Of a stretch of DNA of 64,000 nt, positions 13,792-30,574 are shown piece by piece. The notes beneath the pieces were generated by a model. That model did no database searches. It was not told the origin of the DNA and saw nothing but the letters and a program-made list of their open reading frames with translations. The translations under genes were made by a program, and so were the position numbers. Source of the DNA: Amorphochlora amoebiformis (lineage: Eukaryota; Cercozoa; Chlorarachniophyceae); contig BAAHQB010000001.1 in the NCBI GenBank assembly GCA_054601695.1, forward strand, positions 1,054,001 through 1,118,000, written 5' to 3'. How positions within the stretch are numbered: position 1 is the stretch's first letter; every line of letters begins with the position of its first letter.

Positions 13792-15016
13792 TACATGTAT
13801 ATATATCCTATGCATATATATATATATATATATACATCAATATATGAACTTATAATATATATACATGTATGTATATGAGCACGTATATATATATATATAT
13901 CCATATAATATTTTCACATATTACATAAATTAAAAATTAATCCCAACGTTATCCCTTACCCTAAACCTTGAACCTATCCCTAATAGTACCCCAAGGTACT
14001 CATCGAGGAACCAAAAGGTGTAGCCCACGGAATGGAACAACACTTGATATACCTCTCCGCCGAGCTGATACCTGGGGGGATAGGCTTAGGGTCATGTCAT
14101 GTATTCACATGCCTAAGGGCATGTCATGTATGAGGTGCATATATGCTCACATGTTGTCAAAAGCCATGCTGTCACGGGCCACGAATACCCGTGTATACTT
14201 ACAATCTCTGTGTATTTATGTGGCCCCCATCAATCCTCTCATAGCCCTAAACTCGCAGAGACATATTAACACCACTGATTAACATGATTTTGCTGGTTGT
14301 GAGCACCGATTTATATACTTATACGACCGATGTATATGTTCTAGCGCATGAACAGAATGCAATTAACGACAGTATCAACAACCGTTGGCCTATTAGAACG
14401 ACCATCGAATTGTAGAAGTCTAACCCTAATCTACTCCTGCGTTAGATCTAACCCAAACCTGCTCAGAGTTGTATAGCTAACACTAAATATGATCCCCTAA
14501 CCCTTTGCCTGACTCCCAATCCTAACCATAACCTCTTAAACTCTCAAACTCAAATCACACAAAATATTCCCAGTTCTTGGCCTAACTCTAATCAACTCAA
14601 GCTAACCCAATCCCTACGATCCGGTCATCGGTTAGGGTTAGGACCCAATCCCTACGATCCGGTCATTGGTTAGGGTTAGGGTAAGGGTTAGGGTTAGAGT
14701 GGAGTGTTTGGTTTGGTTAGCACCTCATGGGAAGAGGGTAGTAGCGGAAGCCTGTATATGTTATTAGTTTACATGTATATATTTTAAGGCTAATAAAAAT
14801 GAATCTAGATTTTCGTATAATTTGTAACATACATACATATTGTATACTAGGGACAGGGTTAGGATTAGGCTTTGCCTGAGGAGATTTTAGGTTAGGACAA
14901 GATTTAAATGTTAGGTAAGGGATGGGTAAGGATTTTCGCCGAAGGATATAGATAAAGCTATGGGTAAGGTTAGATTAGTTTTACGTATATATATACAAAT
15001 ATATATATATGTATAC

Positions 15017-15054
<38 letters not shown>

Positions 15055-15164
15055 CATATATATATATATATGTATATATATATACCGGAGATATGAAGAA
15101 TGTCGTTTAGATATGTTTCTTTGAATATATATGCCTATACAAATATATATACATACATATGTGT

Positions 15165-15216
<52 letters not shown>

Positions 15217-15420
15217 ATGTATAAATACAATTTATATATATGCATATACACGTATATATATAAATTACATAATATATATAAATATATAAATTTAAATACA
15301 GATAGATATATATATATATATACACGTACATATACTATATATATATATACATTTATATGTATATGTATACATATATATATATATATATATTATGTATATA
15401 TGTACATTTCTATATATTAT

Positions 15421-15461
<41 letters not shown>

Positions 15462-16507
15462 CCAGCCAGTTCACGCCATTAATTCCCACAACAAAGCACA
15501 CCAGCAAGATGCCTTTAAACGTATATACATATGTAAACACACACACACACACATACATATATTATATATATATATATATATAATTCTAACCTAGAAGTAC
15601 ATCTTTGTAGCTCTTAACGCAGATCCTACCCAAAACTGTAACCCTAAGCCCCATGACCTGATGCAGCGGTTAGAGCCGCAATAATTACGAGAGGCGTCTT
15701 GTAGTAATCCAACGGATGTTTCTCGAATCGTACCAACACCTGTACAGGAAGAAAAGGTTGGGAGTGAAAGAGAGAGAGAAAAACAGAGATTTGATTTCTT
15801 TTTTTTCCTCCTTCATTTGGATTCTCTCTTTTATCTTTCCTCCTCATTTTCTGTTTTCTCTCTCTCTATATAGAGATAGAAATAACGAATCAAATCATGC
15901 AAAAATCTAGACACAGATGGTTAAGAAGATTATATTTGGATGATTGGGCTGGCGATGGAGTTAGAGTTAGGTTTGGGTGTGTTCAACGATGCTACTAGAT
16001 CAAGAAGAACTTGACAGAGTTCTTCCTCGACATCAAAGCGATTCTGAGGGTTGAGAGAGGGTTTGAGAGAACGGTAGGAAGGAAAAGGGATAGTTCGAGA
16101 CTTGTAGAGAGTGTGAAGATAGAGATGGACAGATTGACGCCTAGAGAGAAGTTCGAATATAGTTCACGATATTTCGAGATCAACGACCTATCCCAGAGTA
16201 ACCTTTTTGTTTCCTTCACCGACGGCCGAATTACATCCTCTACTCCCATCGAATTTTGCCATAGGAGGAGGTTTTGGCCCAGATTTCCATAATTGGTTCT
16301 TTTCGTCCGTCGGAGACTCAGACTCAAGGATTTTGTATTTGAGGTCAAGAGGAGGAGGGGGAGGAGGAGGGGAGGATTGAGGGGGGGCGAGGGTAGGAGG
16401 GGGAGTGGGAGGTGCTTGGGATGGGGAGGGGGGAGTGGAGTGTTTGGATTCTTCTTGGATTACAGCCTGGGGTTGGTTATATATATATATATATATATAT
16501 ATAAGAG

Positions 16508-16545
<38 letters not shown>

Positions 16546-16576
16546 TGCTTATCCTGGGTGAGGACATATAAGATAT

Positions 16577-16618
<42 letters not shown>

Positions 16619-16726
16619 CCTGCTTATCCTGGGTGAGGACAAGAGAACGGAGTAGATCCGCCATGCTTCCGCCCTGATATAAGTGATATTGTGCATATGC
16701 ACATACAGATATACTAATAGATACTC

Positions 16727-16758
<32 letters not shown>

Positions 16759-17001
16759 GTATTTATATATATATATATATGTAGAAATGTATGCGTGTAT
16801 ACGTACTTACATGTATTCATACACTCACATATACCCCAAATATAAATATATATATTTATATATATATGTATATATATATGTATATATATATATATATATA
16901 TGAACATTTACATACATGTATATATATATATATATATATTTAATATATATATATATGTGTATGCATATATACATACATATATATATAGCACATATACATA
17001 C

Positions 17002-17034
<33 letters not shown>

Positions 17035-17172
17035 CATATATGATAGAAATCTAATGAATACCTTAGCATCGTTGGATTTGGTCTCATATGTGAAGTAGAT
17101 ATACGGCACGATTCTCCAATATTCACCAACCCATACCTATATGGACACACAGTATACCATATATGTAAATAA

Positions 17173-17222
<50 letters not shown>

Positions 17223-17324
17223 TATATATTTGTATATGTATTACAAATATATATATATATATATAAATATATATGTATATATATATATTATATGTACTTC
17301 CAGAGTATATTCTAAATACATATA

Positions 17325-17358
<34 letters not shown>

Positions 17359-17779
17359 GTATATACACATATATATACATACATTTATACATTTATACAT
17401 GTATATAATATATATATATATATATATATTCTTGGTGATGAGTTGAAAACTTTGATAAGAATCCATCGAGATGGTATTCGAAGTTGGAAGAGAGGGATCA
17501 ACGGAGATCTAAATTTCCCATTGCTATCCTATTTATGTGTAATTTAGTTAATGCAGGTAGTAGTACCTATAATAATAATATTAACGACAGTAATAATGGC
17601 AATAATAATAAAATAATAATAATAATAATAATGTAAATATTATACATATTTAAAGAATGACATTAATAACAAAAGCAATACAATTAGTAATAATAATAAA
17701 ATAATAATACCTACATATATATGCATACATACAAACATATATATATATATATACATATATATATATGCAGAAATATGAC

Positions 17780-17814
<35 letters not shown>

Positions 17815-17969
17815 TATATATATATATATATATATATGCATAAATATGACTAATAGTAATAATAATAATAATAATGTATATGTGTAAATATATAAGAATA
17901 AATAAGATTCATAATATTACATATATATTATGTATGCATAGATACACACAGACGCACATATATATATAT

Positions 17970-18025
<56 letters not shown>

Positions 18026-18237
18026 ATATATATATATATATATTATATAGTGTATATACTTGTTGTAGGAGCTCTGTAGCGAGTCTGGCTTTGACATATC
18101 GCATTGCATCATCCCCTGTAATCATATCGTTATAAATCCATTCAAGAATAATAATATCATGTCACATAAAATGAATATATATATATATATATATATGTAT
18201 ATATGATGAACATATATATACATGCACAAATACAAGT

Positions 18238-18269
<32 letters not shown>

Positions 18270-18350
18270 GTATATATATATATTATGTATATACATATAT
18301 GTATTATACTTATTTTATAATACATATTTATTATATGCAACATATGTATG

Positions 18351-18396
<46 letters not shown>

Positions 18397-18554
18397 GTTT
18401 TCTTGTTTGTTACTATGCACAGTATACTTCATATGTATTCACAGATACCCCACACACGTATATATTATATGTACATATGTATATATATATATATATATAT
18501 ATGTTGGTGTATACATAATCCACACATGATATATATATATATATATATATACGG

Positions 18555-18585
<31 letters not shown>

Positions 18586-18956
18586 ATCTACATATATATA
18601 CACATATACATATGTATACAAATACAGTTTCATACTTATTTACACAAATTACTCACAGGAAACTCACCCCGACTCCTCACATATCCAATCTCGCTCCTCG
18701 CCTCGTTCTCCATACCCTTCCCATCTTCATTTCTCGACATCTTCAGTCTCTTCCCCCTTTTCCCCCTTATGGGTGACTTCTTGGGAAGAGATACATACTT
18801 AGAGTCCCCGTGGGAGACATATTCTTGGGTTCCAAGTTGGATATTAGAGGGGGGAGGGAAGAAAAATAGGGTTTGGAGGGTTGAGAGGATGTATGAGGCT
18901 AGGATGAGGCCTGGGAGTATTTTAATGTAGATATATTTGTGGACGTATTCACACTA

Positions 18957-18987
<31 letters not shown>

Positions 18988-18992
18988 GCACA

Positions 18993-19039
<47 letters not shown>

Positions 19040-19176
19040 GTACATATATATGTACATATATATGCACATGTACATATATATATATATATATATACTTTAT
19101 ACATACATATATATATATATATATTATATATATATATGTATGTGTGTGTATATGTATATGTATATGTGTATATATG

Positions 19177-19210
<34 letters not shown>

Positions 19211-19305
19211 GCACATGTACATATATATATGTGTGTACACATGTATACATATATGCATATGTATATATGTATATGTATGTGTGTGTGCATTTGTAATGTA
19301 CACAT

Positions 19306-19343
<38 letters not shown>

Positions 19344-19831
19344 GTACCCGCTAGAGAGGCGCCAAGGGTGATGTACGGGCGGAGAACATCTGCAAGATGG
19401 ATGTGAAGTGAGTATATAATATGTATATATATATATGTGTATATATATATATATATATTTCTATATGTATGATAAACATATCTGTAAGATTCCACCAAAA
19501 TCCAAAGGGATCTGAAGCATTATCACGGCCAGCGACACGAAGCCAATGAACACCACAAACACCCATACTCCGGGGTCGAAATGTTTAAGCTTTAGCCATG
19601 TTCTCCACACCTCCTTCTGCATCAACTCGGCCACCTATTGTTATCATAATAACACTATTATTGCAAATATTATTATTGGTACTGTAGTTGTTATTTATGA
19701 ACCAACAATAGGTGTTATTAAAAAAAAAAAACGACCGCTATCCTTTGACATGCAGGCCCTCGGTACATGTGTATTTTGTTTGATGTATAATACATTCTAT
19801 TTATGTTATATGTTTAGATAAATCCTTGTTC

Positions 19832-19870
<39 letters not shown>

Positions 19871-20005
19871 CAGTAACAATAATAAATACATACGTAATAC
19901 AGGATATATATATTCCATAATATATATATATATATATATATAAATGTATAGTATATTATGTAGACATATATATATATATATTATATATATATATGTGTGT
20001 GTGTG

Positions 20006-20042
<37 letters not shown>

Positions 20043-20170
20043 GTGTGTACATGTATATATATATATATATATATATGAGTGTATATATCTAGCATACATG
20101 TGTATATGGACAAGAATATGTGTATCTACATACACGTTCATGTGATAATAGAACATAATATATACACATG

Positions 20171-20213
<43 letters not shown>

Positions 20214-20424
20214 GTATGTATATATATATATTCCTATTGGATACGGGGCCTCTCAATACATATACACTCACACATCTATACATATATTTAAAAACACACG
20301 CACACAAATATATATATATATATATATAATGTATATGTATGTATTAAAATACATAGTATATATGTATACATACGTATATAAATTATCTACGTATATATAC
20401 ATATACATATATACATATATATTG

Positions 20425-20457
<33 letters not shown>

Positions 20458-21131
20458 ATATATATATATTTTCTAACATGTCGTCCAATCCCGAGTGGCT
20501 CTACCCCGGGAGCCTGCATAGCCCGGATCCCCGCAAAAATAAATCCCATTCCAAACACAACCAAACCGCCTACCTAAGATTGGGATTATGGATAGCTGGG
20601 TTTAGGCCTGCAGTTAGGTTGAAGGGTTGTGTGTGAAAAGTAGAGTTGAAGGTAAGGATATTTTAGGTAAAGAAAATAAACCCCAAGACTGGGCCTTGGA
20701 TTTGAATCTCTCTTTTATCTACTACCCCCCAATAATCTCTCTTTTGGCAATTAGATTGGGAAAAGAGCTAAAACACCCCTGATAGGCTCGTTGAGAGGGG
20801 AGAGAGGAGAAGATAGAGATTAGAAAAGAGGTAGAGAGTACGGTTTAGAGTCTCTCAATCTCTTATCTCCCTCCTTCATTGGGATTAGGAAAAGTAATTG
20901 AATTGTACCGCGATTGGCCAGTAAAGAGACAGAGAGAGAGGTACAGCGATGGAGAGAAGGATAAGGCATATCCTTCGGGCAGCCTTAGGGAGATTTCTTA
21001 GAGGACGGGGAACGGGGGGAGGGTGTAGGTCGAATGTCAGGGTCAGCGCCGCGGTTAGGGTCCAGAGGGAAGTCCAGAGGCCTTTTATAAATTTTTTGGT
21101 TTGGGTATGTATATATATATATATATAATAA

Positions 21132-21185
<54 letters not shown>

Positions 21186-21221
21186 GCATTTTTTATTGTA
21201 CATGTAGCATAGACATATTAA

Positions 21222-21259
<38 letters not shown>

Positions 21260-21739
21260 TATTATTATTGTATGTTAATATCATTATTTTGTGATATTAT
21301 TATAATCATCATTGTTATTATTCTCATTATATTGCATATACATACACATATTTCAAATATACATGTGTAACACACATTCAGATATATGTGATGTGTAATC
21401 TTCTCAACAGCGATTTTTTCCTCTATTTTCTCTTTCGACCCGGGCTTGAGGTGATCGACGGAACGGCGGCCCATAATGCGACCGCAGGGAGAGCTACGCC
21501 ACTGGCGAGTCTGGTGACGGCTGGAGACTCTCGTTGGATCTCAGATACTTCTCGGAAAGTTCTCGATCTTTCGGAACTTTCTTGTTGAAATTCGCTCGTT
21601 GGGGGTCTATTTATTATGCAAATGTATATATATGTATATATATATATATACATGTATATACACGCACATATACACAAATGTGTATATGTTTATATACACA
21701 TCTATTTATGTATATGTATATATGTGTACATGTATATAA

Positions 21740-21770
<31 letters not shown>

Positions 21771-21989
21771 ATATATTGTTGACATGCATATATACGTACA
21801 TATATATATATATATATACATATATAATATATATAGATATAGGTTATATGTAGACATAAAAATACGTTGCTGTGCTTACCTTCGATAAGCTAGGGCGAGA
21901 TTAGCGCCGAGAATAACACAAAGAGAGAGAAGATTCCATACATGTACCTGTATATGAATGCACCTATACATACATGCATGCATATACAC

Positions 21990-22048
<59 letters not shown>

Positions 22049-22432
22049 TACATAGATTATGTATATATTCATAACTTATATATGTGTTTACATATTTATA
22101 TATAGGACATGCACATATGGAAAAAAAATGCAAATGCATATCTGTACACAATAATCCTTCCATTATAGTATATCTATACACATGCATATACCAAATATAT
22201 ATAAATATATATATGTATATATAATATGTGTGTACAGAAGCTCGGACAATAAATATATATAGACATATATGTAGATATATATATATATATATATATGTAT
22301 ATGTATAATTACAAATATATATGAAATACCCAAGGTTGTTGATCTATATTGATTTCTGTCCAATACCACACCACACCCATGGCCGGGGCATCAATTAACG
22401 CCTACACAGCAAATTTACATACGTGTATATGC

Positions 22433-22483
<51 letters not shown>

Positions 22484-22907
22484 CATATGCATACATACAT
22501 ACACATATATATTTATATATACACACATATACATATATATATATATATATTTATATATGTTATATACATATATTATATATATCTATATATATATATATAT
22601 ATAGTACGGATAATATATATATATATATATATATGTATGTATTTATTTATGCAATATATTAACAGATATATACACACACACATTTCTTATATACATATAT
22701 ATACATATATATACATATATATATATATATAAATATGTAAATATATATATATATATATGTATATATAATATGTATACCACATGAAGAATTTTGGCCCAAT
22801 AAAGCTCCCAAGGGTAGTAAGTTGGAGCGAGGGAAAGATACAGACTTGTTGACAGCAAAAGCATCGTAATTGGCCTCCAGACCTACATATAATATATATA
22901 TATATAT

Positions 22908-22947
<40 letters not shown>

Positions 22948-23938
22948 TATATGTGTACATTATTTAACCATTCCAATATTGAGTCCAGGAATCGCCAAAA
23001 CAAACGAATATATGTATAAACATATATATATATATATATATGTATTTATATATATGTATACAGAGAGAGAGAGAGAGAGAGACATATATATATATATATA
23101 TACATGTGTGTGTGTGCGTGTATACGATATACACGTAGATATAAATATCTCTGTATAAATGTATTCATCAGCCTCGAAAATGGATTCTAAATGACTTCTC
23201 TTTGTCCCTTTCCTCACTCTCTCCCTCTTATTTCCTTTCAACTCCAATTTCTTCTCTCTTCTCTCTCTTCGCTCTCCCCAATATATTTCTTTCTCCGCTA
23301 TTTCCCTCTCACAACCTTTCCCGTGATCGGGTCCGGAAAACGTTGGAAGAACACGATATTCATCGCAAGCCCGAAGGGAGAATAAGTGGCTTTGGCCTGA
23401 TAAAGAGGGGTTCTATTAGACTCTACGATGTAAGATTTTTGTTTGGGGTGTTAGAGTTCACAGTTAGATTTGAGAACTAATTTTTGCATTAGTACCGTGT
23501 CCTTTTGTAATGTCAGCACTTGAAAGCGACAGAGAGCAAATATGACGGCTGCTATTTTCACCTTATGCAGTATTTCACGTTATATATGTACGAATGCAGT
23601 ATTTCACGTTATATATGTACGATGGAAAATAACATAAATGTAATATAAAAATGAATTTACCGTAAATGATACGACCCTTGGGAAGAGTTCTTTTGGCTGA
23701 CGACGCCTTGACACACACAGCAATACTACCACGTTCTTCAAAAGCAACACAACCAGTACCTATACATACAATCGAAGATCAACACACACCCGCATATGTA
23801 TGTATATATATATATATATATTATATATTTATAGAATACATTTATTGAGTGTATACATATTCTATATATATATATATATATATTATGTGTATAATAGCGT
23901 GCTACATACATAAAATCAAAATGTGATATACATACAGG

Positions 23939-24011
<73 letters not shown>

Positions 24012-24103
24012 CTATGTATATATATATTATATATAATATTTTATATCTAGTATATATATATACATATATATATATATATCTAAATAAATATATATATATA
24101 TAC

Positions 24104-24137
<34 letters not shown>

Positions 24138-24234
24138 GTGTATGTATATAAATATATATATATATAGAGTATAATACATGTATATATATGTATATATACG
24201 TACGTATTTATACATTATATATAAATATATATAT

Positions 24235-24266
<32 letters not shown>

Positions 24267-24483
24267 ATATATATATTATATGTGTGTGTTTGTGAAAGGT
24301 ACTGATACCGTAAGAGGAATGAGAAGAATGGGAAGATACGAAGCGTCAGCATTGGCGTCTCGGCATTGATTCATCTCCCCCGTCGGAGTTGGCTAGTAAT
24401 ATATAATATGTAATATTTTATTGCATTATCATATATATAATATATATATATATATATACATAGTAGTATATACATACATATAT

Positions 24484-24527
<44 letters not shown>

Positions 24528-24658
24528 AGTGCCAGTATGTTTTGAATAAACACATACGCAGATATATACATATATAGATCATACATATATAAAATATATA
24601 TATATATATAATATACAGATATATATTTATATATATATATATATACACACACAAACAG

Positions 24659-24693
<35 letters not shown>

Positions 24694-24790
24694 ATGTGTA
24701 TATATTAATTTGTATTTGATAACCTTTCTGAGAGTGACATAGTCTCGAATCATGTCGTCGGGCTGGCAACTATAGGTCTTTTGTTCGGCC

Positions 24791-24844
<54 letters not shown>

Positions 24845-24933
24845 ATAGATATTCATGCATATGTTCAACGTTATATGTATATATATATATATGTATATAC
24901 ATATATACATATGTACATACATATACATACATG

Positions 24934-24983
<50 letters not shown>

Positions 24984-25130
24984 TACATATACATACATGT
25001 ATGTATGTATGTATATATATATATATATAAATATATATAAACATATATATACATAAATATATATATATATGTATATATATATATATTATATATATATACA
25101 TGTATATATATATTTATGTATATATATATT

Positions 25131-25181
<51 letters not shown>

Positions 25182-25248
25182 GCATATATATAGTACATTT
25201 TGTATATGCAAGTATAGTATGTAGCATACTTTTATACATTTATATATG

Positions 25249-25280
<32 letters not shown>

Positions 25281-25298
25281 TTACATATCTATGTATAA

Positions 25299-25338
<40 letters not shown>

Positions 25339-26120
25339 ACTACATATATATGTATAAATATATATATATATATATATAAATATATAAATGTAATACAATT
25401 TATGTACATATTCATGGATAAATAAACGGAAGTTCGACAAAGGTTAGGTAGACTAGTAGGCTAATATTGTAAACTCTATTTTTTCGCAAATGTAAATAAA
25501 TGGATATTTAGGTACAGGGTAACTACATATAATATTCTAAAAGTAGCTTACCAAAAGTCAATAAGAAATGCGAGGTAAACAACCGACACCACCCTAGGAT
25601 TATATTTAGCCGGAGGTTATTTATGATGAGCAGACTGAGAGTTGGGTTGGGATAGAATATATTGGGTCAAATTTAGGATCTAGTAGGGATTCGATTTAGG
25701 ATTAGAGTTTTGGTTTTACGTTCTCGTGAGCATCCACGATATGGACGGACTCACTGAAAGTGCGTTCACCACCTATCATGTATATAAATATACATATGCA
25801 TAAATATATATATTATATATATATATATATAAATATATATATATAAATATATATGTATATATAAATATATATGTATATACACACATATTCATTTCTAATG
25901 TTAGCCTGTTTCAGTACCCCTCAAGTGATATGTATATGTGTATACAATACATATTACATATATAATATATATATATATATATGTGTGTATGTATGTATGT
26001 ATGTATATGTTTATATATGTACGTAATAGAAACGTATACATGTTTACATATTATTTAGATTTATGTATTATATATTTATAGATATATATATACATATATA
26101 TATATATATTATATATATAT

Positions 26121-26151
<31 letters not shown>

Positions 26152-26198
26152 GTATATATATATATGTGTGTATATTTATCTGTATATTTATTAATTCA

Positions 26199-26232
<34 letters not shown>

Positions 26233-26467
26233 TATTACTGGTACATATGTATACATTGAACATATAATTTTATCTATGCATTCGAGGACACAAAACGATA
26301 GTGATCCTTCGAGGCAAAAGACAAACTGGAAGTATCTGACTTGGTTACTCAAGAAAAATCCGAATATTGGAGTGTTCGAAAGGATATGTTGAGATATTTT
26401 TTACACAATACATGTATATGCTTATCACTGCATACATATACACAAAATATATAATATACATTTATAA

Positions 26468-26501
<34 letters not shown>

Positions 26502-26627
26502 TGTGTATAATATATATATTATAAATTAGGTGTTTGTTACGATGAGAGGCAGGCACAGTAGCCAAAACATGCCGAATATGGCGATGAAATTAGGGCTCAG
26601 CCAGACACTTAACCCTACATACATATT

Positions 26628-26667
<40 letters not shown>

Positions 26668-27212
26668 CATAAACATATACACATCTGGATACATATGTAT
26701 CTTTATATACACACATATATATATATATGTAATATATATATATATATATATGTATGTATAATATATATATATATATACAATAATTGTATGTATGGTATGT
26801 TTAAGGTAAAACTATCTGAAAATATATGTTAATGTAAAAACCGCATGCATACATATAAATTGTAATAATCATTACATATACATATATATATATATACGTA
26901 TTTATATATATATAGTATACATATATATATATATATATATATTTACGTACATGTACATATAAATATATGTGTATGTAATATACGTATGTAAATAGAGATG
27001 TACACGTATATAATTCATAAATAGTACGAATACACGTGGACATTTCCAGTCTACCTTTTAGGGGAGAGATTCCTGGGTACCACTTCCCGGTCGCACCCAC
27101 TACTAGACTGTCTGAGACCTGGCTCAGGTCTATAGAATCTGTAGAACGCACACATTTATAAATATATGTGTATATATATCATACATACATACATACATAC
27201 CTATACATATAT

Positions 27213-27246
<34 letters not shown>

Positions 27247-27327
27247 AATATATTGTATATATAATTGTATATACATATATATATTTATATATATATATAT
27301 ATATTTTTATATATATAGTATATAAAC

Positions 27328-27359
<32 letters not shown>

Positions 27360-27444
27360 TGTGTATATGTATGTGTATATAAAATAATATGTAATATATA
27401 CTTATATTTACATCATTATACATTCACACACATATGCATACATA

Positions 27445-27483
<39 letters not shown>

Positions 27484-27709
27484 CAGGTAAATATTAGATA
27501 GATCGTGTTAAACATATAATGAATGTATGCCAATGTAATAAATATACTGAATAGAGCTTCGAGATGCTCCGGATCTTGTATGGGAGAATCCGTTGTGTAC
27601 ACCTTTGCCCTTTTCCCGTAGAAGTAAAACTCAAGGCTGGTCGATACATGTATACTTATGATATAATACCTTATATAATATTTTTAAACATACGTGTATT
27701 TATGTGTAC

Positions 27710-27757
<48 letters not shown>

Positions 27758-27811
27758 CATGTAATATTATAATAGATGTACATATTATATATATATATAT
27801 ATATATATTAA

Positions 27812-27859
<48 letters not shown>

Positions 27860-27887
27860 GAGCCTATGTATATGTTATATTTATATA

Positions 27888-27978
<91 letters not shown>

Positions 27979-28214
27979 CATATATGTATATATATACATA
28001 TATGTATGTACATATAATACATGTGTTTATAAAACATAATATAATAACATATATCCTGTAACATACCTGAATATTCCCCGTGGTAGGTCGGTAAATGTGA
28101 TCCGCTCCAATGACGAGTTACTACTAGCATTTATCCTGTGTGTTGTCAATAGTAAATAATATAACTATGTACATATATATATCATATATATGTACATACA
28201 TATATTTGCATTAA

Positions 28215-28247
<33 letters not shown>

Positions 28248-28582
28248 GCTATTTACATTAGTACCTCTCTAGCGTGTATACTGCGAGCTTGTAGCCTCCC
28301 CCCTGCAAAGATTGCTTAATCCTGATATTGCCGTTGAATTTATACATATATTCAATACGTTATACACTCAATATAATATTATATATATATATATATATTA
28401 TACACATAAGATACACCTAGAAAGCTATTTGTTAAAGAACCTGAATGGAGCCAGGTCGAGGTCTCCTAAGATCTTGGGGGATCTCTTCAGATACTCTATA
28501 TCCCAAGCCACCCGGAGATGAATGTGGAACGATGAGAGGCTGGAATTATAAGTTGCTTTCAGGTAATTTCAATTCGAAGTTA

Positions 28583-28624
<42 letters not shown>

Positions 28625-28899
28625 CACATCTGCAGAATATATATACCCCGGAGGGTTAAGATCCAGACGATTCTGAGATGAGCCCGCGGATCTTCTAAAT
28701 CTTTCACCGCCAAGGTGAGCCGCGAGTATTTTGAAGTCGGTGATGGGAGATCTGATCAAGATAGGCTCCGAGAGCTCTAGGGACCTAAGGCAACATAAAA
28801 TATATATTTATGTAAACACACACACACATATATATATATATATGTGTATATATATATATATTCATACATATATACTATTTTAAATATGTATATAAATAT

Positions 28900-28931
<32 letters not shown>

Positions 28932-29041
28932 ATTTGATGTACATATATTTATATATACATATAATTTAATATATGTGTATTCATGTATATTTTATGTATG
29001 TATGTGTATTTACATATATATATATGTATGTGTATATAGCT

Positions 29042-29083
<42 letters not shown>

Positions 29084-29216
29084 CTACAATAACATATTTA
29101 TTCAATATGTCTAAAAAATATACGTCATAGACATATATATATATATATATACATACATATATATATATATTTATATACGGATGTATTTATAATACTTCAT
29201 ATAATATATAATATAT

Positions 29217-29256
<40 letters not shown>

Positions 29257-30342
29257 CACATATATAATATATATGTATATATATATAGAGATATATAAAT
29301 AAAAGCAGAAAAAAAATCTCACTTTTCAGATAGAAGGTCGAGAGGCGTATTAGAGAACGAAAACAAAATCGAAGCGTAAGACTCAGGCCCAGCCTCGACC
29401 TGCATGTCAAAGCAAGCTACGCCCCCTTGCGGCGCAGTTACGAACGCCTGAATCGCCGGGAATCCCTGGGAGTCAGGATCTCGGCGGATCTCAAGGGGGG
29501 AGTCGAATATAGCCTCCATGGGTGTTTGCAGGAAAGATGGGGTGTTATCATGAAGAGTGGTGAAGGCTGGGCGGTAAGATTAGAGTTAATAGTGAGGGTG
29601 ATCATGCGGGTTCGTGTGTGTACGTGGATGTTTTAAGGTATGCATTTATATGTAAATATATATATATACACATATATATATATGTGTATATTATATATAT
29701 ACATATATATGTTATAACTATATATATATATATGTATATATATTTATAAACATACATATATATATATATATATTTATATATTATATATACATATATACAC
29801 ACACACATATATATGTGTGTATATATGTATGTATGTATTATTATTATTATTAAAGCAAAAATATAGATAGCATAGATAGATGAGGCTCGAAGGGTAGATA
29901 TCGATAGCGTGTTGAAGTATAGCCGTACGTGTACTACAGATAGCTGAAGATCGCTCGAGATCCCGGAGATTGCTCAGAGATTACCTTGCCGGTAGTACCG
30001 GGTGGTGCCCGGTAGTATCTGGCTTTCAGATACCGTGACACAACGTGTCGTTACGCCATGTCACCTCACATACCTCACGTGACCGTCACGTGAGTACGCA
30101 TTACCGCATGTATCTTGCCGAATTCTTGAGAACAAAGCTAATCATAATTCAAACGGACTTGAATCAAACTCTGGACTATAATCTACTATACCACTGAGCT
30201 AACAATATATATATATATATTATATACATATATATATATATATATGCATATTCAGACTTATATAGCATTTGACCTTGATAGGACGTGATCCCACCTAGGC
30301 CTCCCTTCCTGCCTCCCTAATTGTAGATACATATACATATAC

Positions 30343-30377
<35 letters not shown>

Positions 30378-30540
30378 CATATGTATACTTATGTATATAT
30401 ATACATATAATATTTATAAAGTTTCATATATACATATATATATATATATATATTTATGTATATATACAATAAAAAGGAAATAAACATATTTTTATATATA
30501 TAGGTATATATATTCATATATAATTCATATATATATATAT

Positions 30541-30574
<34 letters not shown>

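Larger units (their letters stand above)
10981..18115 (-). other. Gene E segment 4: proline-rich insert and second hydrophobic block
   Basis: Exons: 18115-18060, 17136-17062, 16673-16620, 16466-16203, 16043-15996, 15739-15658, 15512-15463, 14751-14724, 14071-13990, 13727-13665, 13545-13474, 12625-12546, 12358-12271, 11991-11924 and 11131-10981. Exon 16466-16203 encodes a Pro/Ser-rich stretch with seven consecutive prolines, then [17 protein letters not shown]. Later helices include [63 protein letters not shown] and [20 protein letters not shown]. Phases agree except between 15463 and 14751, where an exon may be missing. Confidence 0.6.

Noticed and set aside
17058-17155. Plus-strand exon-like reading [19 protein letters not shown]
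   Set aside because: It has fair borders, but the minus reading fits gene E in phase on both sides (18060 to 17136 and 17062 to 16673).
30130-30210. Intact tRNA gene
   Set aside because: A-box- and B-box-like motifs are present, but there is no complete cloverleaf and the body continues into repeat shared with another site. It is better explained as a SINE head.
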